Part shown: positions 43,304-52,595 of the stretch, piece after piece
Layout: each line of letters starts with the position of its first letter
Position numbering within the stretch: the stretch's first letter is position 1
Assembly: GCF_001610875.1 (NCBI RefSeq)
Contig: NZ_CP011272.1
Span: 4,941,988-5,005,987 of the forward strand
DNA length: 64,000 nt
Source of the DNA: Pirellula sp. SH-Sr6A
GTDB lineage: Bacteria > Planctomycetota > Planctomycetia > Pirellulales > Pirellulaceae
Reading direction: 5' to 3'
The notes under the pieces: generated by a model
The model's input: only the letters and a program-made list of their open reading frames with translations
What the model was told of the DNA's origin: nothing
The model's database searches: none
Position numbers and translations under genes: made by a program

Positions 43304-44845
43304 CTATCGGTTGCGTTCGAATCGGTTCTCGTAAGAATCGATTTCTTGTTGAAGCCGACCAATCTCTTGCTGAAACTCCAGTGAGTCGTTCATCCAGCCT
43401 TGCAAGGTTCCCTGCAGATCGGCCGGTAGATCGCTGAGCTTTTCTACCTGATCAGGAACAGGGGGTTCCTGTATGGGGGGCGCATCCGAAATATGGGGTA
43501 GCTCGGGAACGACAGGGCGCGGGATCGACGGATCGATAGGGTTTCCAGCATCCGAACGGAACCATTCGTTGCCCCCGAGTGTGAAGAATATTGCGATGGC
43601 GAAAGTGCAAATGGCCGCCAGAGCCCCCCCAGCTCGCAGCGGTCTGCGGTGGCGACGGAGGGATCGTTTGCACCGAGTCCACATGCCTGGGCGCTGGACT
43701 TGAGTCCGTTGCAGCATCTTGAGCAATCGTTCTTTGACTTCACCAGCACTCCCGGGTCGTTTGTTGGGTCGCTTTTCCAGCAGCTGATCAATCATGTAGC
43801 AAAGGGAGTCTGGCAACTGAGGATTCGATTGCCAAACAGGGCGATGGGGATGATGGCAAATGCGATGCAACACCCCCATGGCGCGGTCGGCGCGAAAGGG
43901 AGGATGGCCCGTGGCGATGAAGTACAAAACAGAACCTAGGCTAAAAAGATCGGAACGATGATCGATCGCTTCCCCGTTGGCTTGCTCGGGGGACATGTAG
44001 TGAGGGGTGCCGGCGACGATTCCGGTTTGGGTCAGACTCGCGTCGTCCGCCGTTCGAGCGAGCCCGAAGTCGGTCAGGAGCACGCGTTCGAGTCCGGCCT
44101 CCAGCAGGATATTGGCTGGTTTGACGTCTCGATGCACGATGCCTTGCTCGTGGGCAGCCGCCAATCCGCTCGCCGTCTGCATACCGATGCGCAGGATCTC
44201 TTCAACCGATAGGGGCCCATCTCGTTCAATACGGGATTGGAGCGACTCGCCTGGGACATACTGCATCACCAGATAGGGGTGAGGTCCGCTCGATTCGACG
44301 TTGTGGATGGCGACGACGTGTTCATGAACGACTGCCGCGATCGCTCGCGATTCTCTGCCAAAGCGTTGCCTTGCGGGGCCGTTGGTCGCCAAGTGCGGCG
44401 CGAGGACCTTGATCGCGACCGATCGATTCAGTTCGGTGTCGAACCCTTTATAGACTACCCCCATCCCGCCAGAACCGAGACGGCGTTCGATTTCGTATCG
44501 GCCGATCCGCCCCAGCATTTCGGGATGGGAGGGAGATAGCAACTCCCGATCGTCGATCTCCTCCGAGGAATTCTCCTCCCGAACATGCAATGGATCTGCC
44601 GCGTCGCGTTGCTCGAACGAAGCGGTGGCGTCGCTCCGTAGTGAAGCGGCAAACTCCGATCCGCCTTGGAGGAGCTGGACGGCATCGACGCAGACTTCGT
44701 CGTGGGACAACAGTTGGCTCAACCGATGCTGGCAATGTTCGCACGCCTCGACATGCGAGGCAGCGGCGACCGTCTCGCCCGTATCGTCGACTTCGGTCAT
44801 CAGCATTCGAAGCTGCTCGTCGCTCACGTGGATGGCTGGGGACAT
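43304..44845 (-). CDS. Transmembrane Ser/Thr protein kinase with an N-terminal zinc-finger-like segment
   Basis: 513 aa from the ATG at 44845 (AGGA upstream). Residues 31-38 hold H-x3-C-x2-C (HVEACEHC), the zinc-binding arrangement of anti-sigma zf-HC2 domains. The kinase domain (about 117-376) has GSGGMG at 125-130, VAIK (Lys146), HRDVKPAN (Asp240) and DFG (Asp259), all intact, so it should be active. A membrane segment lies at about 404-424, followed by a Pro-rich linker and a C-terminal coiled coil (about 485-513) outside the cytoplasm. It starts 7 bp after the sigma factor gene, suggesting that the kinase controls or is controlled with that sigma factor. Confidence 0.92.
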   Translation of the reverse strand: MSPAIHVSDEQLRMLMTEVDDTGETVAAASHVEACEHCQHRLSQLLSHDEVCVDAVQLLQGGSEFAASLRSDATASFEQRDAADPLHVREENSSEEIDDRELLSPSHPEMLGRIGRYEIERRLGSGGMGVVYKGFDTELNRSVAIKVLAPHLATNGPARQRFGRESRAIAAVVHEHVVAIHNVESSGPHPYLVMQYVPGESLQSRIERDGPLSVEEILRIGMQTASGLAAAHEQGIVHRDVKPANILLEAGLERVLLTDFGLARTADDASLTQTGIVAGTPHYMSPEQANGEAIDHRSDLFSLGSVLYFIATGHPPFRADRAMGVLHRICHHPHRPVWQSNPQLPDSLCYMIDQLLEKRPNKRPGSAGEVKERLLKMLQRTQVQRPGMWTRCKRSLRRHRRPLRAGGALAAICTFAIAIFFTLGGNEWFRSDAGNPIDPSIPRPVVPELPHISDAPPIQEPPVPDQVEKLSDLPADLQGTLQGWMNDSLEFQQEIGRLQQEIDSYENRFERNR

Positions 44846-44852
44846 CGAACGA

Positions 44853-45488
44853 TCATTCCTGATGGAGAGATGGGGACAGGGAATTGCCGGACGAGGAGGA
44901 TTCCTCCAACCGTTGGACTTCATTTCGTAGCTTGGCAATGACGCGGCACTTGGCCACCAAAACCGCACCGGGGGTCATCCCCAGCTCGCGGCCGACCATC
45001 TCCGGATCCGCACCTTCCACCGCCGAACGATGGAACGCCTTCCAAGTGTTCGCGTGGACGCGGAGCTGCACCCGCTGACCCGCTATGTGAAACAGTTCAC
45101 GCCGGTACTCCAAATCGAACAGGGCGCTGATCTCAGCACTGAACCCCATCGGATCGACAAACTCCTCCAGTTGCTCCGAAAGAGATTGGATTGGGGCTGT
45201 CGGCTTGTACTGGCGACGGGTGAGGAAGTGGATCATGGCGTTGCGGGCGATCGTTCCCAGCCAAGCTCGAAACTTGCCTCGCTCGGGATCGGGGACGAAC
45301 TCGTGCACTTTCCTGGAAACGGCGAGAAAAACCTCTTGGACCAGGTCGCTAGAGTCCGCCTCTTGGAAGCCACGGGACCGGGCCAATCGGAACAAGAAAG
45401 GTCGATAGATTTCGATGAATTGCTCCCAAGCCTCCCGGTCCTGCCGGTCGCGGAGTCGAATGAGCAAACTTTCTCGGGTATCGATCAT
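44853..45488 (-). CDS. ECF-type RNA polymerase sigma factor
   Basis: 211 aa from the ATG at 45488. Region 2 contains DLVQEVFLAVSRKVHEF and GKFRAWLGTIARNAMIHFLTRR; region 4 is GRELGMTPGAVLVAKCRVIAKLRNEV. The layout matches the ECF groups of planctomycetes that occur beside Ser/Thr kinases. The insertion between regions 2 and 4 (about 95-145) is longer than in minimal ECF factors. It is the first gene of the sigma-kinase-DUF1559-like operon and is divergent from the S15 peptidase gene. No separate anti-sigma factor is present; the zinc-finger segment of the kinase is the candidate. Confidence 0.9.
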   Translation of the reverse strand: MIDTRESLLIRLRDRQDREAWEQFIEIYRPFLFRLARSRGFQEADSSDLVQEVFLAVSRKVHEFVPDPERGKFRAWLGTIARNAMIHFLTRRQYKPTAPIQSLSEQLEEFVDPMGFSAEISALFDLEYRRELFHIAGQRVQLRVHANTWKAFHRSAVEGADPEMVGRELGMTPGAVLVAKCRVIAKLRNEVQRLEESSSSGNSLSPSLHQE

Positions 45489-45711
45489 GGCTGTTTTGGT
45501 TGGCGAGTCGTGAATTGCACCCCAATACAAACAGACAGCCTAACACTCTGGATTACAGCAGTTGCTGAGAGATTCCCAAAATCTTTTCCAACGCGGGCCT
45601 CATCGCTACCTTGCCGATTCTAGATTGCGTGCCCGTTTTCCGGCCATCAACTATACTCATGTCGTCCTCTCGCCCCTTAAAAGCATCGACTCCATCCCCA
45701 GAGGCGTCCCC

Positions 45712-47547
45712 TTGAAGACCAAATCGCTTCCACTTTACGTTTGCTTGGCCAGCTTTTCGGCACCCGCGATCCCCTTGTCCGCACAGCAACCGGCACTTCC
45801 CCGTTTTGAGAACGGTGAAGCTCAGGTCGTCGAAGCGTTTGCGAAGGACTGGATCCAACACGATCTTTGGGTCGAAGCCCCCTTCGATTCCGATGGCGAT
45901 GGAAAGCAAGATCGGATGCACGTCGCCGTCACCCGCCCTGCACAAACTGATTCGGAAAAGCTTAAGGTGCCGGTCATTTACCAATCCAGCCCTTATTACG
46001 CTGGCATGGGATCCAACGATCCCAAACACATGTGGAATCCGAAACAACAAATCGGGACCGAACCACCCAAACACGAAGATGCACCAGAGATCGATCAACA
46101 GAGCCTCCGGCCGGTTCTCTCGCGCGATCACTTGAAAGAATGGGTCCCTCGCGGTTTCGCCGTGGTGCACTCGTCCTCCCCCGGGACCGGGCTCTCGCAA
46201 GGCTGTCCGACGGTCGGCGGCGACAATGAATCGCTCGCTCCCAAAGCAGTCATCGATTGGCTCAATGGTCGCGCCAAGGGGTACACAACTCCGGATGGCG
46301 ACGAAGAAGTGAAAGCCTACTGGTCGACCGGGAAAGTGGGCATGACCGGAACATCCTACAACGGAACCCTTGCCCTGGCAGCCGCGACCACCGGTGTCGA
46401 GGGACTGGAAGCGATCATCCCCGTAGCTCCGAATACCTCGTACTATCACTACTACCGCTCCAATGGTCTGGTACGCCATCCAGGCGGTTACATCGGTGAA
46501 GATATCGATGTCCTCTACGACTTCATCAATAGCGGCAATCCCGATCGTAGGGACTACTGCAATTGCGAAGTCCGCGACAAGGGTATGCTCAAGGAGTTCG
46601 ATCGCAAAGACGGGAATTACAACGCGTTTTGGAAGGAACGGGACTACCTGCACGAACTCGGCCCCATGAAGGCGGCCATGTTGATGGCCCACGCCTTCAA
46701 CGATTGGAACGTCATGCCCGAACACAGCATCCGCATCTACGAAGCAGTCAAAGCCAAAGGATTGCCAACACAACTGTTCATGCACCAAGGAGGGCACGGC
46801 GGCCAGCCCCCCGTTTCGCAAATGAACCGATGGTTCACTCGCTATCTCTACAACATTCCGAACGACGTGGAAAAAGATCCCCCGGTACGCATCGTCCGCG
46901 AAGGAAAGCCTCGCGACGAACCCGAGTCGTACGCAAATTACCCACACCCCGATTCCAAACCCGTATCGTTCCGCTTGGAAAAGGGAGGTATCAGCTCCGG
47001 TGCACTCGTGCGCAACGATCGAAACGCGAATGGGAACCCGATTGTTCCCATTGTGAGCCAGGGCAAGGAAACATTGATCGATAACTTCTCCTTCCCTGGC
47101 TCGGCTCTCGCCCAAGCCGAGTGGTCCAATCACCGTCTCCTTTATTCCACCAAGCCTTTGGAAAAGGAAGTCCACATCTCCGGCACTCCCAGAATTCGAT
47201 TGCGCGTCGCTTCTAATAAACCGTCGGCATGCTTGTCGGTCTGGCTCGTTGCATTACCTTGGACGGGAAGCAAACGGATCACCGACGACGTGATCACCCG
47301 TGGGTGGGCCGATCCCAAAAATGCCAAATCGCTCGAGAACGAAGAGCCGCTGGTGCCGGGCGAATTCCGGACCGTTGAGTTCCATTTGCAACCCGAAGAT
47401 CAAATCATTCCCGCCGGCGAAAGCATCGGCTTGATGCTCTTCGCCAGCGACCGGGATTTCACGCTCTGGCAGGAGCCAGGTACCGAACTTTCGATCGATC
47501 TCGATCAAAGCGAACTGATCCTGCCGATCGTTTCGAGCTTGGAATGA
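45712..47547 (+). CDS. S15/CocE-family Xaa-Pro dipeptidyl-peptidase-like hydrolase, exported
   Basis: 611 aa from a TTG at 45712 (GAGG eight bases upstream); 50 in-frame codons before it have no support. The signal peptide ends PLSAQQP. The alpha/beta-hydrolase core has the nucleophile motif GTSYNG (in GMTGTSYNGTLALAA), the acid in HAFNDWNVMPEHS and the His in HQGGHGGQP. A C-terminal jelly-roll (PepX_C, about 440-611) is present. These features fit Xaa-Pro dipeptidyl peptidases and related cocaine esterases and glutaryl-7-ACA acylases. Substrate uncertain. The gene stands alone, divergent from the ECF operon. Confidence 0.87.
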   Translation: MKTKSLPLYVCLASFSAPAIPLSAQQPALPRFENGEAQVVEAFAKDWIQHDLWVEAPFDSDGDGKQDRMHVAVTRPAQTDSEKLKVPVIYQSSPYYAGMGSNDPKHMWNPKQQIGTEPPKHEDAPEIDQQSLRPVLSRDHLKEWVPRGFAVVHSSSPGTGLSQGCPTVGGDNESLAPKAVIDWLNGRAKGYTTPDGDEEVKAYWSTGKVGMTGTSYNGTLALAAATTGVEGLEAIIPVAPNTSYYHYYRSNGLVRHPGGYIGEDIDVLYDFINSGNPDRRDYCNCEVRDKGMLKEFDRKDGNYNAFWKERDYLHELGPMKAAMLMAHAFNDWNVMPEHSIRIYEAVKAKGLPTQLFMHQGGHGGQPPVSQMNRWFTRYLYNIPNDVEKDPPVRIVREGKPRDEPESYANYPHPDSKPVSFRLEKGGISSGALVRNDRNANGNPIVPIVSQGKETLIDNFSFPGSALAQAEWSNHRLLYSTKPLEKEVHISGTPRIRLRVASNKPSACLSVWLVALPWTGSKRITDDVITRGWADPKNAKSLENEEPLVPGEFRTVEFHLQPEDQIIPAGESIGLMLFASDRDFTLWQEPGTELSIDLDQSELILPIVSSLE

Positions 47548-47592
47548 CAGGACAGGGCGACGTCCTTTCGGTCGATCGCCATGCAAATCGGA

Positions 47593-48633
47593 CTACTGGA
47601 AGAACGTGTTGGCTTCGCCCCCAGCACGGGTCCCCAACGCCCTCCAGATGGGCAATTCAATATTGGACGAGATCGATTGCACCGATCCGTCCATCATCAA
47701 CGTATTCACAACTCCCGTGTGGTAGCTGCGGGACGTGATGACTGCGTAGGTCGTGGAGGTCTGATCCCGCCCCTCGCGACTGCTCGATACGTCGAAATCA
47801 AAAGTCCTACCGCTGACAACGTGTGGGACTCGTGTGTTCGGTGAAAAAGTGGTGGTGAATCCTGCGTGGATCGCTCGGCCGCAAACCCACTCGGTGTGAC
47901 CATTCGATTCGGACCAAGCCCCACCGCTGATGGAAGGGGAGACAGCGTCGGGTGTGAGCGGTGCAGTCGCAGGCAACGTGGCATCGTGAACGCGAGGCGT
48001 AAAGGCTTTGACCTCCGCCATGCCGATCGTGTTGCTGAGGCCATCGCTAAAACCCCCGACACGAGATCGCAAGTTGGGGGCAAACGCGGCCCCGCCGTCC
48101 GCGCGATTGACCGGGTTGTAAATCAAATACTCACCGACGCTCAACGCATAGCAGAGCGGGTAATGCTCAGGAATTCCATTGGCGTCGAGCCGCGCCCGAT
48201 CGTTCGTGTCGCTCGGGCATATCAACACAGGAACCTTGATCGTCGCCACGCCGTTGGGTGGGAAGTTCGCTTTGTTTCCTGCCGTGTGGTAACCGATGGA
48301 GAAATCGATCAGGCGGAAGGTGTTATCCCCTTCGAGAAACGGGAGGAGGAATGATTGCCCCGACCAAGGCTGACCGGCCGATCCCCCCAAAGTGATCGTC
48401 GAGGGTGGAAAGGATTTGAAAGTTCCCTCGTAATTGTGCAGAGCCAAACCGAGCTGCTTGAGATTGTTTTGGCATGACATCCGCCGCGCGGCCTCGCGGG
48501 CAGCTTGAACCGCCGGAAGCAACAATCCAACCAAAATACCGATGATCGCAATCACGACCAACAACTCCACCAAGGTGAAGCCCGTTCGCAGTGGCCTCGA
48601 CCGAATCACCCCACGGCCATTTGCGCAAGCCAT
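47593..48633 (-). CDS. DUF1559 prepilin-like secreted protein
   Basis: 346 aa. Leader GFTLVELLVVIAIIGIL then LLPAVQAAREAARR and CQNNLKQLGLALHN as in the first DUF1559 protein (25018-26169), of which it is a paralogue. The C-terminus has the NTLMMDGSVQSIS variant of the H-X9-DG motif. The first 15 residues before the leader are basic and polar. It is convergent with the S15 peptidase gene (46-bp gap) and has no lipoprotein partner beside it. Confidence 0.92.
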   Translation of the reverse strand: MACANGRGVIRSRPLRTGFTLVELLVVIAIIGILVGLLLPAVQAAREAARRMSCQNNLKQLGLALHNYEGTFKSFPPSTITLGGSAGQPWSGQSFLLPFLEGDNTFRLIDFSIGYHTAGNKANFPPNGVATIKVPVLICPSDTNDRARLDANGIPEHYPLCYALSVGEYLIYNPVNRADGGAAFAPNLRSRVGGFSDGLSNTIGMAEVKAFTPRVHDATLPATAPLTPDAVSPSISGGAWSESNGHTEWVCGRAIHAGFTTTFSPNTRVPHVVSGRTFDFDVSSSREGRDQTSTTYAVITSRSYHTGVVNTLMMDGSVQSISSNIELPIWRALGTRAGGEANTFFQ

Positions 48634-48847
48634 CTCATCTCTCCAACGCTACGCATCGACCTAACGCGATTCCTTCCGTCCCGCAAACGCAGAAACACTC
48701 AGAAGGATCGGTCAAACGTGGCTGGCTGAGGTTCGTCTTTGAACACGTCAAAGAAAATCCAATCGCTGGCTTCGCCGTCTCTTATTGAGACTGTGTTTCA
48801 AGAGAATAGTGAGACCGGCCTAGAAGTCAAGATGGGACTGCTGCGGG

Positions 48848-50164
48848 TTATCGAAGACGCTGCAGGTGGCGAAGGAAGTCTCGGTCGAGTTTAGCCAGAT
48901 CCTCGCCGAAGCAGGAGCGGAAGAGATCGAGCCGTTCTCTCGTGGGGGGTTGGGTTCCCACGGGGATTTCACGAATGAGCTGAAGGTATTTGACGAAGTC
49001 TTTGGAGCGGGTTTGGACCAAGAAATGGGTGAGCCCCCACGCCTCCGCGTAGCAGTGGGTCATGGTTTCCCCGTTTCGCAATCGGTTATCGTCGGAAAGA
49101 AGGAGGGCAAGCGAATCGGCGGTTCGGAGCGGGATATATTGAACGAGATTGTTGTAGTTGTGTTGATTGATCTTCCCGATTCCTCCCCATCCTCCTTTGC
49201 TGGTCAAGTCAGGGGATTCGAAATAGGTCGCCAGTCCTTCGCTCAGCCAAAGCGGGCTAGCTCCAAGTCGAGTTTGCAGTCCGCAATTGAAAGCGATTTG
49301 GTGGCAGGCTTCGTGGACGATGGTAGCGACGGTCCGTTCCGCTTCTGGGCGGGACAGGATTTGTTGCACCAATATATCGCGATTGACTCGCATATTGCTG
49401 GGAAGCATTCCCTCGACACCGGTCAAGTCATACGAGGCAAGACGGTTCGTACCTTGGTGGTAATAGCCGAATGTATTCTCCGCGCCTTGAAATTCTTGGC
49501 TCGCATAGCGGACGTAATCCGCTTTGGTTTCGAAGATGAGCGAAACCAATGGAAAGCGGGGCGCCGTGAGCTCGAAACCTTTGGATTTCCAGAAGCGATG
49601 GAATCCGCGGTAGAGTCGTTCGTACAGATCGACATTCCATCGCGCGTAGGCTTCCGTTGTGTTGTAGCAAAGGAGGAAGTGATCGCTGTCGAGGACGCGG
49701 CTGTTCGGGGGCATCCAACGCAGCATCTTTTGTCCCAGTTCGACCGGTTTGGTGGGTTCGAGCAGACCGGTCTGGGATTCTTTGGCCACCAATTCCTCTG
49801 GAGATATCGCGGTGAGTGCTCCATCGGCATCGAGGACCAGGAGCCCGAAGCCATCCCGTTCCGCCACCAATTCTCCTTGAACCGATTTGGCTTCTCCGTT
49901 CTCGCGGTACCGGATAGAGGTCATGAAGCCCAAGTCAGGGACGGAGGCGTCTGTTGAAGTTCCGGAGGACTCTTGAGCGTCGAGGCAGCGAATGCGTGAG
50001 CCTAGAGACAGGGTGTGGACCGAAAGGGCAGCCGCGGCAGCGATCCAATTCCTCCGATCGCAGACTTTGCGACCCTTTGGGTGAAGCCCGGAACGCGTGA
50101 CCGAGCGCGGATCTTTCGGAGGAAACGGAGGTTGGGGATCAGCAGGATGGGGGTGGGAGTGCAT
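48848..50164 (-). CDS. DUF1570 protein, putative zincin-type metallopeptidase
   Basis: 438 aa from the ATG at 50164, with AGGA seven bases upstream. The N-terminus is Pro/His-rich and then hydrophobic (about 40-60), consistent with an anchor or signal. The zinc-type motif is HEACHQIAFNCGL with a Glu 20 residues on in WLSEGLATYFESP, matching the other DUF1570 protein of the window in spacing. A segment HFLLCYNTTEAYARWNVDLYERLYRGFHRFW precedes it. The second half of the protein is helical. Activity unproven; the shared motif makes a metallopeptidase the best guess. Confidence 0.8.
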   Translation of the reverse strand: MHSHPHPADPQPPFPPKDPRSVTRSGLHPKGRKVCDRRNWIAAAAALSVHTLSLGSRIRCLDAQESSGTSTDASVPDLGFMTSIRYRENGEAKSVQGELVAERDGFGLLVLDADGALTAISPEELVAKESQTGLLEPTKPVELGQKMLRWMPPNSRVLDSDHFLLCYNTTEAYARWNVDLYERLYRGFHRFWKSKGFELTAPRFPLVSLIFETKADYVRYASQEFQGAENTFGYYHQGTNRLASYDLTGVEGMLPSNMRVNRDILVQQILSRPEAERTVATIVHEACHQIAFNCGLQTRLGASPLWLSEGLATYFESPDLTSKGGWGGIGKINQHNYNNLVQYIPLRTADSLALLLSDDNRLRNGETMTHCYAEAWGLTHFLVQTRSKDFVKYLQLIREIPVGTQPPTRERLDLFRSCFGEDLAKLDRDFLRHLQRLR

Positions 50165-50257
50165 GGCTATTCCTGCTCCTGATGAAAGATCCCTGAAAAG
50201 GTCGACTCGGTCACCGCAGCCGTCCAGTGCCGATCGCAGCTGGCCAATCGCATTCGA

Positions 50258-50584
50258 CTAGTCGAGATCGGCGGGCGGCTTGCTGCGGAAGACCGCAACC
50301 ACATCTTCTACGGGGATCACATAAAGTTGGTTGTCGACTTCGAAATCGACGGGTATTGCGTTTTTGGGGTGAAAAAGAATTTTGTCGTACTGTTTGAGGG
50401 GCACATCCTCATCGTGTTCGATCTGCTGGCTAATCGTAACGATTCGTCCGGTAATGGTGGGGATTTCCGCCGCGTCGGGGAGTGCGATCCCTCCGCGAGT
50501 TTCCCGTTTTGGCTCGTCTTTACGGACGAGCACGCGGTAACCGATGGGTTCGATGTAGTCAAAGTTCGTAGATTTTTTTGCCAT
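50258..50584 (-). CDS. groES: GroES co-chaperonin
   Basis: 108 aa from the ATG at 50584; upstream in-frame codons are not supported. It starts MAKKSTNFDYIEPIGYRVLVRKDEPKRETRGGIALPDAA, containing the mobile-loop GGI(A/V)LP motif that contacts GroEL, and ends IPVEDVVAVF as usual. Slightly longer than E. coli GroES because of a short N-terminal extension. groEL is not adjacent. It is divergent from the rplY cluster with a shared 185-bp promoter region. Confidence 0.93.
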   Translation of the reverse strand: MAKKSTNFDYIEPIGYRVLVRKDEPKRETRGGIALPDAAEIPTITGRIVTISQQIEHDEDVPLKQYDKILFHPKNAIPVDFEVDNQLYVIPVEDVVAVFRSKPPADLD

Positions 50585-50769
50585 GGCCCCAGCATAGGGG
50601 AGGAACGGAAATCGACAAGTACATTTGCACTTGCGTCGACCGGCAAATTCGTCATACTCCTGGGCTTTCCCCAAACGAAAACGACGGCCGCTCCGCGCGG
50701 CGATCGTAAACCTAAATTGCGTGGACTTGTCCATGCGTGTCGTTATTTTGGCACCGGAATAGCTTAGGA

Positions 50770-51393
50770 ATGATTGAAACAATCGAAGTAGCGAAGCGCG
50801 AACAAGTTGGTTCGCGTGCAATGATCAAGATCCGAGAAAAGGGTTTGGTGCCTGCAATTCTCTATGGTCACGGCGAAGAAAACATTTGCTTGACCCTGCC
50901 TTTGGACACGGTCAACAAGCTGATCAAGCACGGCACCAAACTGGTCAATCTGACCGGGTCCGTGACCGATACAGCTTTGTTGCGATCGGTGCAGTGGAGC
51001 AGCATGGGTGACTACGTCATCCACGTCGATTTCGCACGCGTTTCGCAAACGGAAACGGTGGATGTGACGTTGCCTGTCCATTTGCATGGCGAAGCCCCTG
51101 GCGCGATGACCGCTGCAGGTCAATTGCGATTTGTGGCACACGAAGTGGTGATTCGCTGCCCCGCGGCGAAGATTCCTGAGTTCCTTTCGTGCGACATCAG
51201 CCATTTGCAGCTAGGTCAGTCGATTCACGTCAGCGAGCTGAAGCTTCCAGAGGGAGCGTCGGCAGTTACGCCTGGTTCGATCGTCGTGGTTCAAGTAGCG
51301 GTAGCAGCGGGTGAAGAAGCCGCCGTTGCAGCGTCGGGAGCTTCGGAGCCCGAGTTGATCCGCAAGGAGAAGCCAGCCGATTCGGCTAGCTAG
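50770..51393 (+). CDS. rplY: 50S ribosomal protein L25/general stress protein Ctc
   Basis: 207 aa. The N-terminal domain (IKIREKGLVPAILYGHGEENICLTLPLDTVNKLI) is L25-like and binds 5S rRNA; the C-terminal TL5/CTC beta domain (about 100-190) contains LPVHLHGEAPGAM and HLQLGQSIHVSELKLPEGA. The last 20 residues are Ala/Glu-rich. It opens a plus-strand cluster rplY-pth-rpsF-ssb-rplI. The ATG at 50770 is next to a weak AGGA and matches the family N-terminus. Confidence 0.95.
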   Translation: MIETIEVAKREQVGSRAMIKIREKGLVPAILYGHGEENICLTLPLDTVNKLIKHGTKLVNLTGSVTDTALLRSVQWSSMGDYVIHVDFARVSQTETVDVTLPVHLHGEAPGAMTAAGQLRFVAHEVVIRCPAAKIPEFLSCDISHLQLGQSIHVSELKLPEGASAVTPGSIVVVQVAVAAGEEAAVAASGASEPELIRKEKPADSAS

Positions 51394-51426
51394 TGGGTTT
51401 CGGTTGTGGAGTTGACCCCCTCACGA

Positions 51427-52050
51427 ATGTCGATGGTGGTAGGGCTCGGGAACCCAGGGGCCAAGTATCATTGGACCCGGCACAACATTGGATTTGAATG
51501 TTTAAATTTAGTCCATCGGAAGCTTGGTTCGCCGAGCTTGCAGACTAAATTTGAAGGCCAGTTTGCAAAGGTCAAGCAGGGCGGGCAGGATGTCTGTTTG
51601 GTTTGGCCTTTGACCTATATGAACTTGAGCGGACGGTGCGTTGCACAGTTTGCAAGGTTCTACCGCATCGAGCCAGCGAATATACTGGTGGTTTGCGATG
51701 ATTTGAGTTTGCCTTTGGGCAAGCTCCGGATTCGCAAATCGGGCTCGAGTGGTGGGCAAAAAGGGTTGGAGGACATCCTTCGTTGCCTGGGCACCCAAGA
51801 CGTCCCGCGTCTTCGGATCGGGATCGACCCGACGCCGGATAGGTGGGAGACCGCGGATTATGTGTTGAGCAAATTCGCGGCCGCCGACAAAGAAGTCGTC
51901 GACCAAGCGTTGGTTCGCGCGGATGCGGCCATTGCGTGTTGGTGGAGCGATGGGATCGACGTTGCGATGAATTTGTTCAACGCGTCGGAACCTCGTTCGC
52001 CGAAGAGACCTAAACAGAAACCATCGGACACATCCCCAGGGAGCGACTAG
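51427..52050 (+). CDS. pth: Peptidyl-tRNA hydrolase
   Basis: 207 aa from the ATG at 51427; a GTG at 51406 is in frame but adds seven residues beyond the normal start, and an ATG lies at 51433 as well. Family motifs are intact: VVGLGNPGAKYHWTRHNIGFE with the catalytic His, TYMNLSG with the Asn, and VCDDLSLPLGKLRIRKSGSSGGQKGLEDIL with the Asp. It recycles peptidyl-tRNA. A basic, Ser/Pro-rich tail ends the protein. It lies 33 bp after rplY and 64 bp before rpsF. Confidence 0.95.
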   Translation: MSMVVGLGNPGAKYHWTRHNIGFECLNLVHRKLGSPSLQTKFEGQFAKVKQGGQDVCLVWPLTYMNLSGRCVAQFARFYRIEPANILVVCDDLSLPLGKLRIRKSGSSGGQKGLEDILRCLGTQDVPRLRIGIDPTPDRWETADYVLSKFAAADKEVVDQALVRADAAIACWWSDGIDVAMNLFNASEPRSPKRPKQKPSDTSPGSD

Positions 52051-52114
52051 TCGCTTCGAAAACACAGGCGATCCGGCGAAGGGATCGCGAATAACAGCGT
52101 AGGAGTTGAAAAAG

Positions 52115-52537
52115 TTGGCTACCGGAATTTACGAATGCCTTTTTTTGTTTGATAGCAATCACTACGCCCGCGACCCGGGTGGTGTTGCCACCTCCGTTCA
52201 ATCGATGATCGCAGATTTGGGTGGGGAGATCTTGGTATGCCGATTGTGGGCCGAGCAGCGACTTGCTTACCCGATCAACGGTCACAACAAGGGTACCTAC
52301 TGGCTTGCCTATTTCCGACTCGATACATTGAAGCTCAAAGAACTGAATCGGACTTGCCAGCTCAACGAGAGCTTGCTCCGTTTCATGTTCACCAAAATCG
52401 ATCCGCGATTGATCGATGCGTTGGTGGCGCACGCCCAAGAAAAAGTTGTTGTGCCCATTGATGCTCTCGAACGACAGCCCGTAGGCGTTGGCGTGGGTGC
52501 CGACGATGAAGAAGAATCCGAGGTTGAGGACGAATAA
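52115..52537 (+). CDS. rpsF: 30S ribosomal protein S6
   Basis: 140 aa. The start is taken as the TTG at 52115 because AGGAG ends nine bases before it; another in-frame TTG at 52106 touches the AGGAG directly. The core YECLFLFDSNHYARDP, QSMIADLGGEILVCRLWAEQRLAYPI, GTYWLAYFRLDTLKLKELNR and LNESLLRFMFTKI is that of S6. An acidic C-terminus (DDEEESEVEDE) follows, typical of S6. Cotranscription with ssb (58 bp downstream) and rplI matches the common rpsF-ssb-rplI order. Confidence 0.95.
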   Translation: MATGIYECLFLFDSNHYARDPGGVATSVQSMIADLGGEILVCRLWAEQRLAYPINGHNKGTYWLAYFRLDTLKLKELNRTCQLNESLLRFMFTKIDPRLIDALVAHAQEKVVVPIDALERQPVGVGVGADDEEESEVEDE

Positions 52538-52595
52538 GAGATTCGGGCTCGGCCAAACGTTGCCGTTAACGGCTTAGAGACCGGGAGTGCACAAC

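Noticed and set aside
45553-47175. 540-codon minus-strand frame opposite the S15 peptidase gene
   Set aside because: Long but antisense to a gene with a clear catalytic triad; composition mirrors the codon pattern of the true strand.
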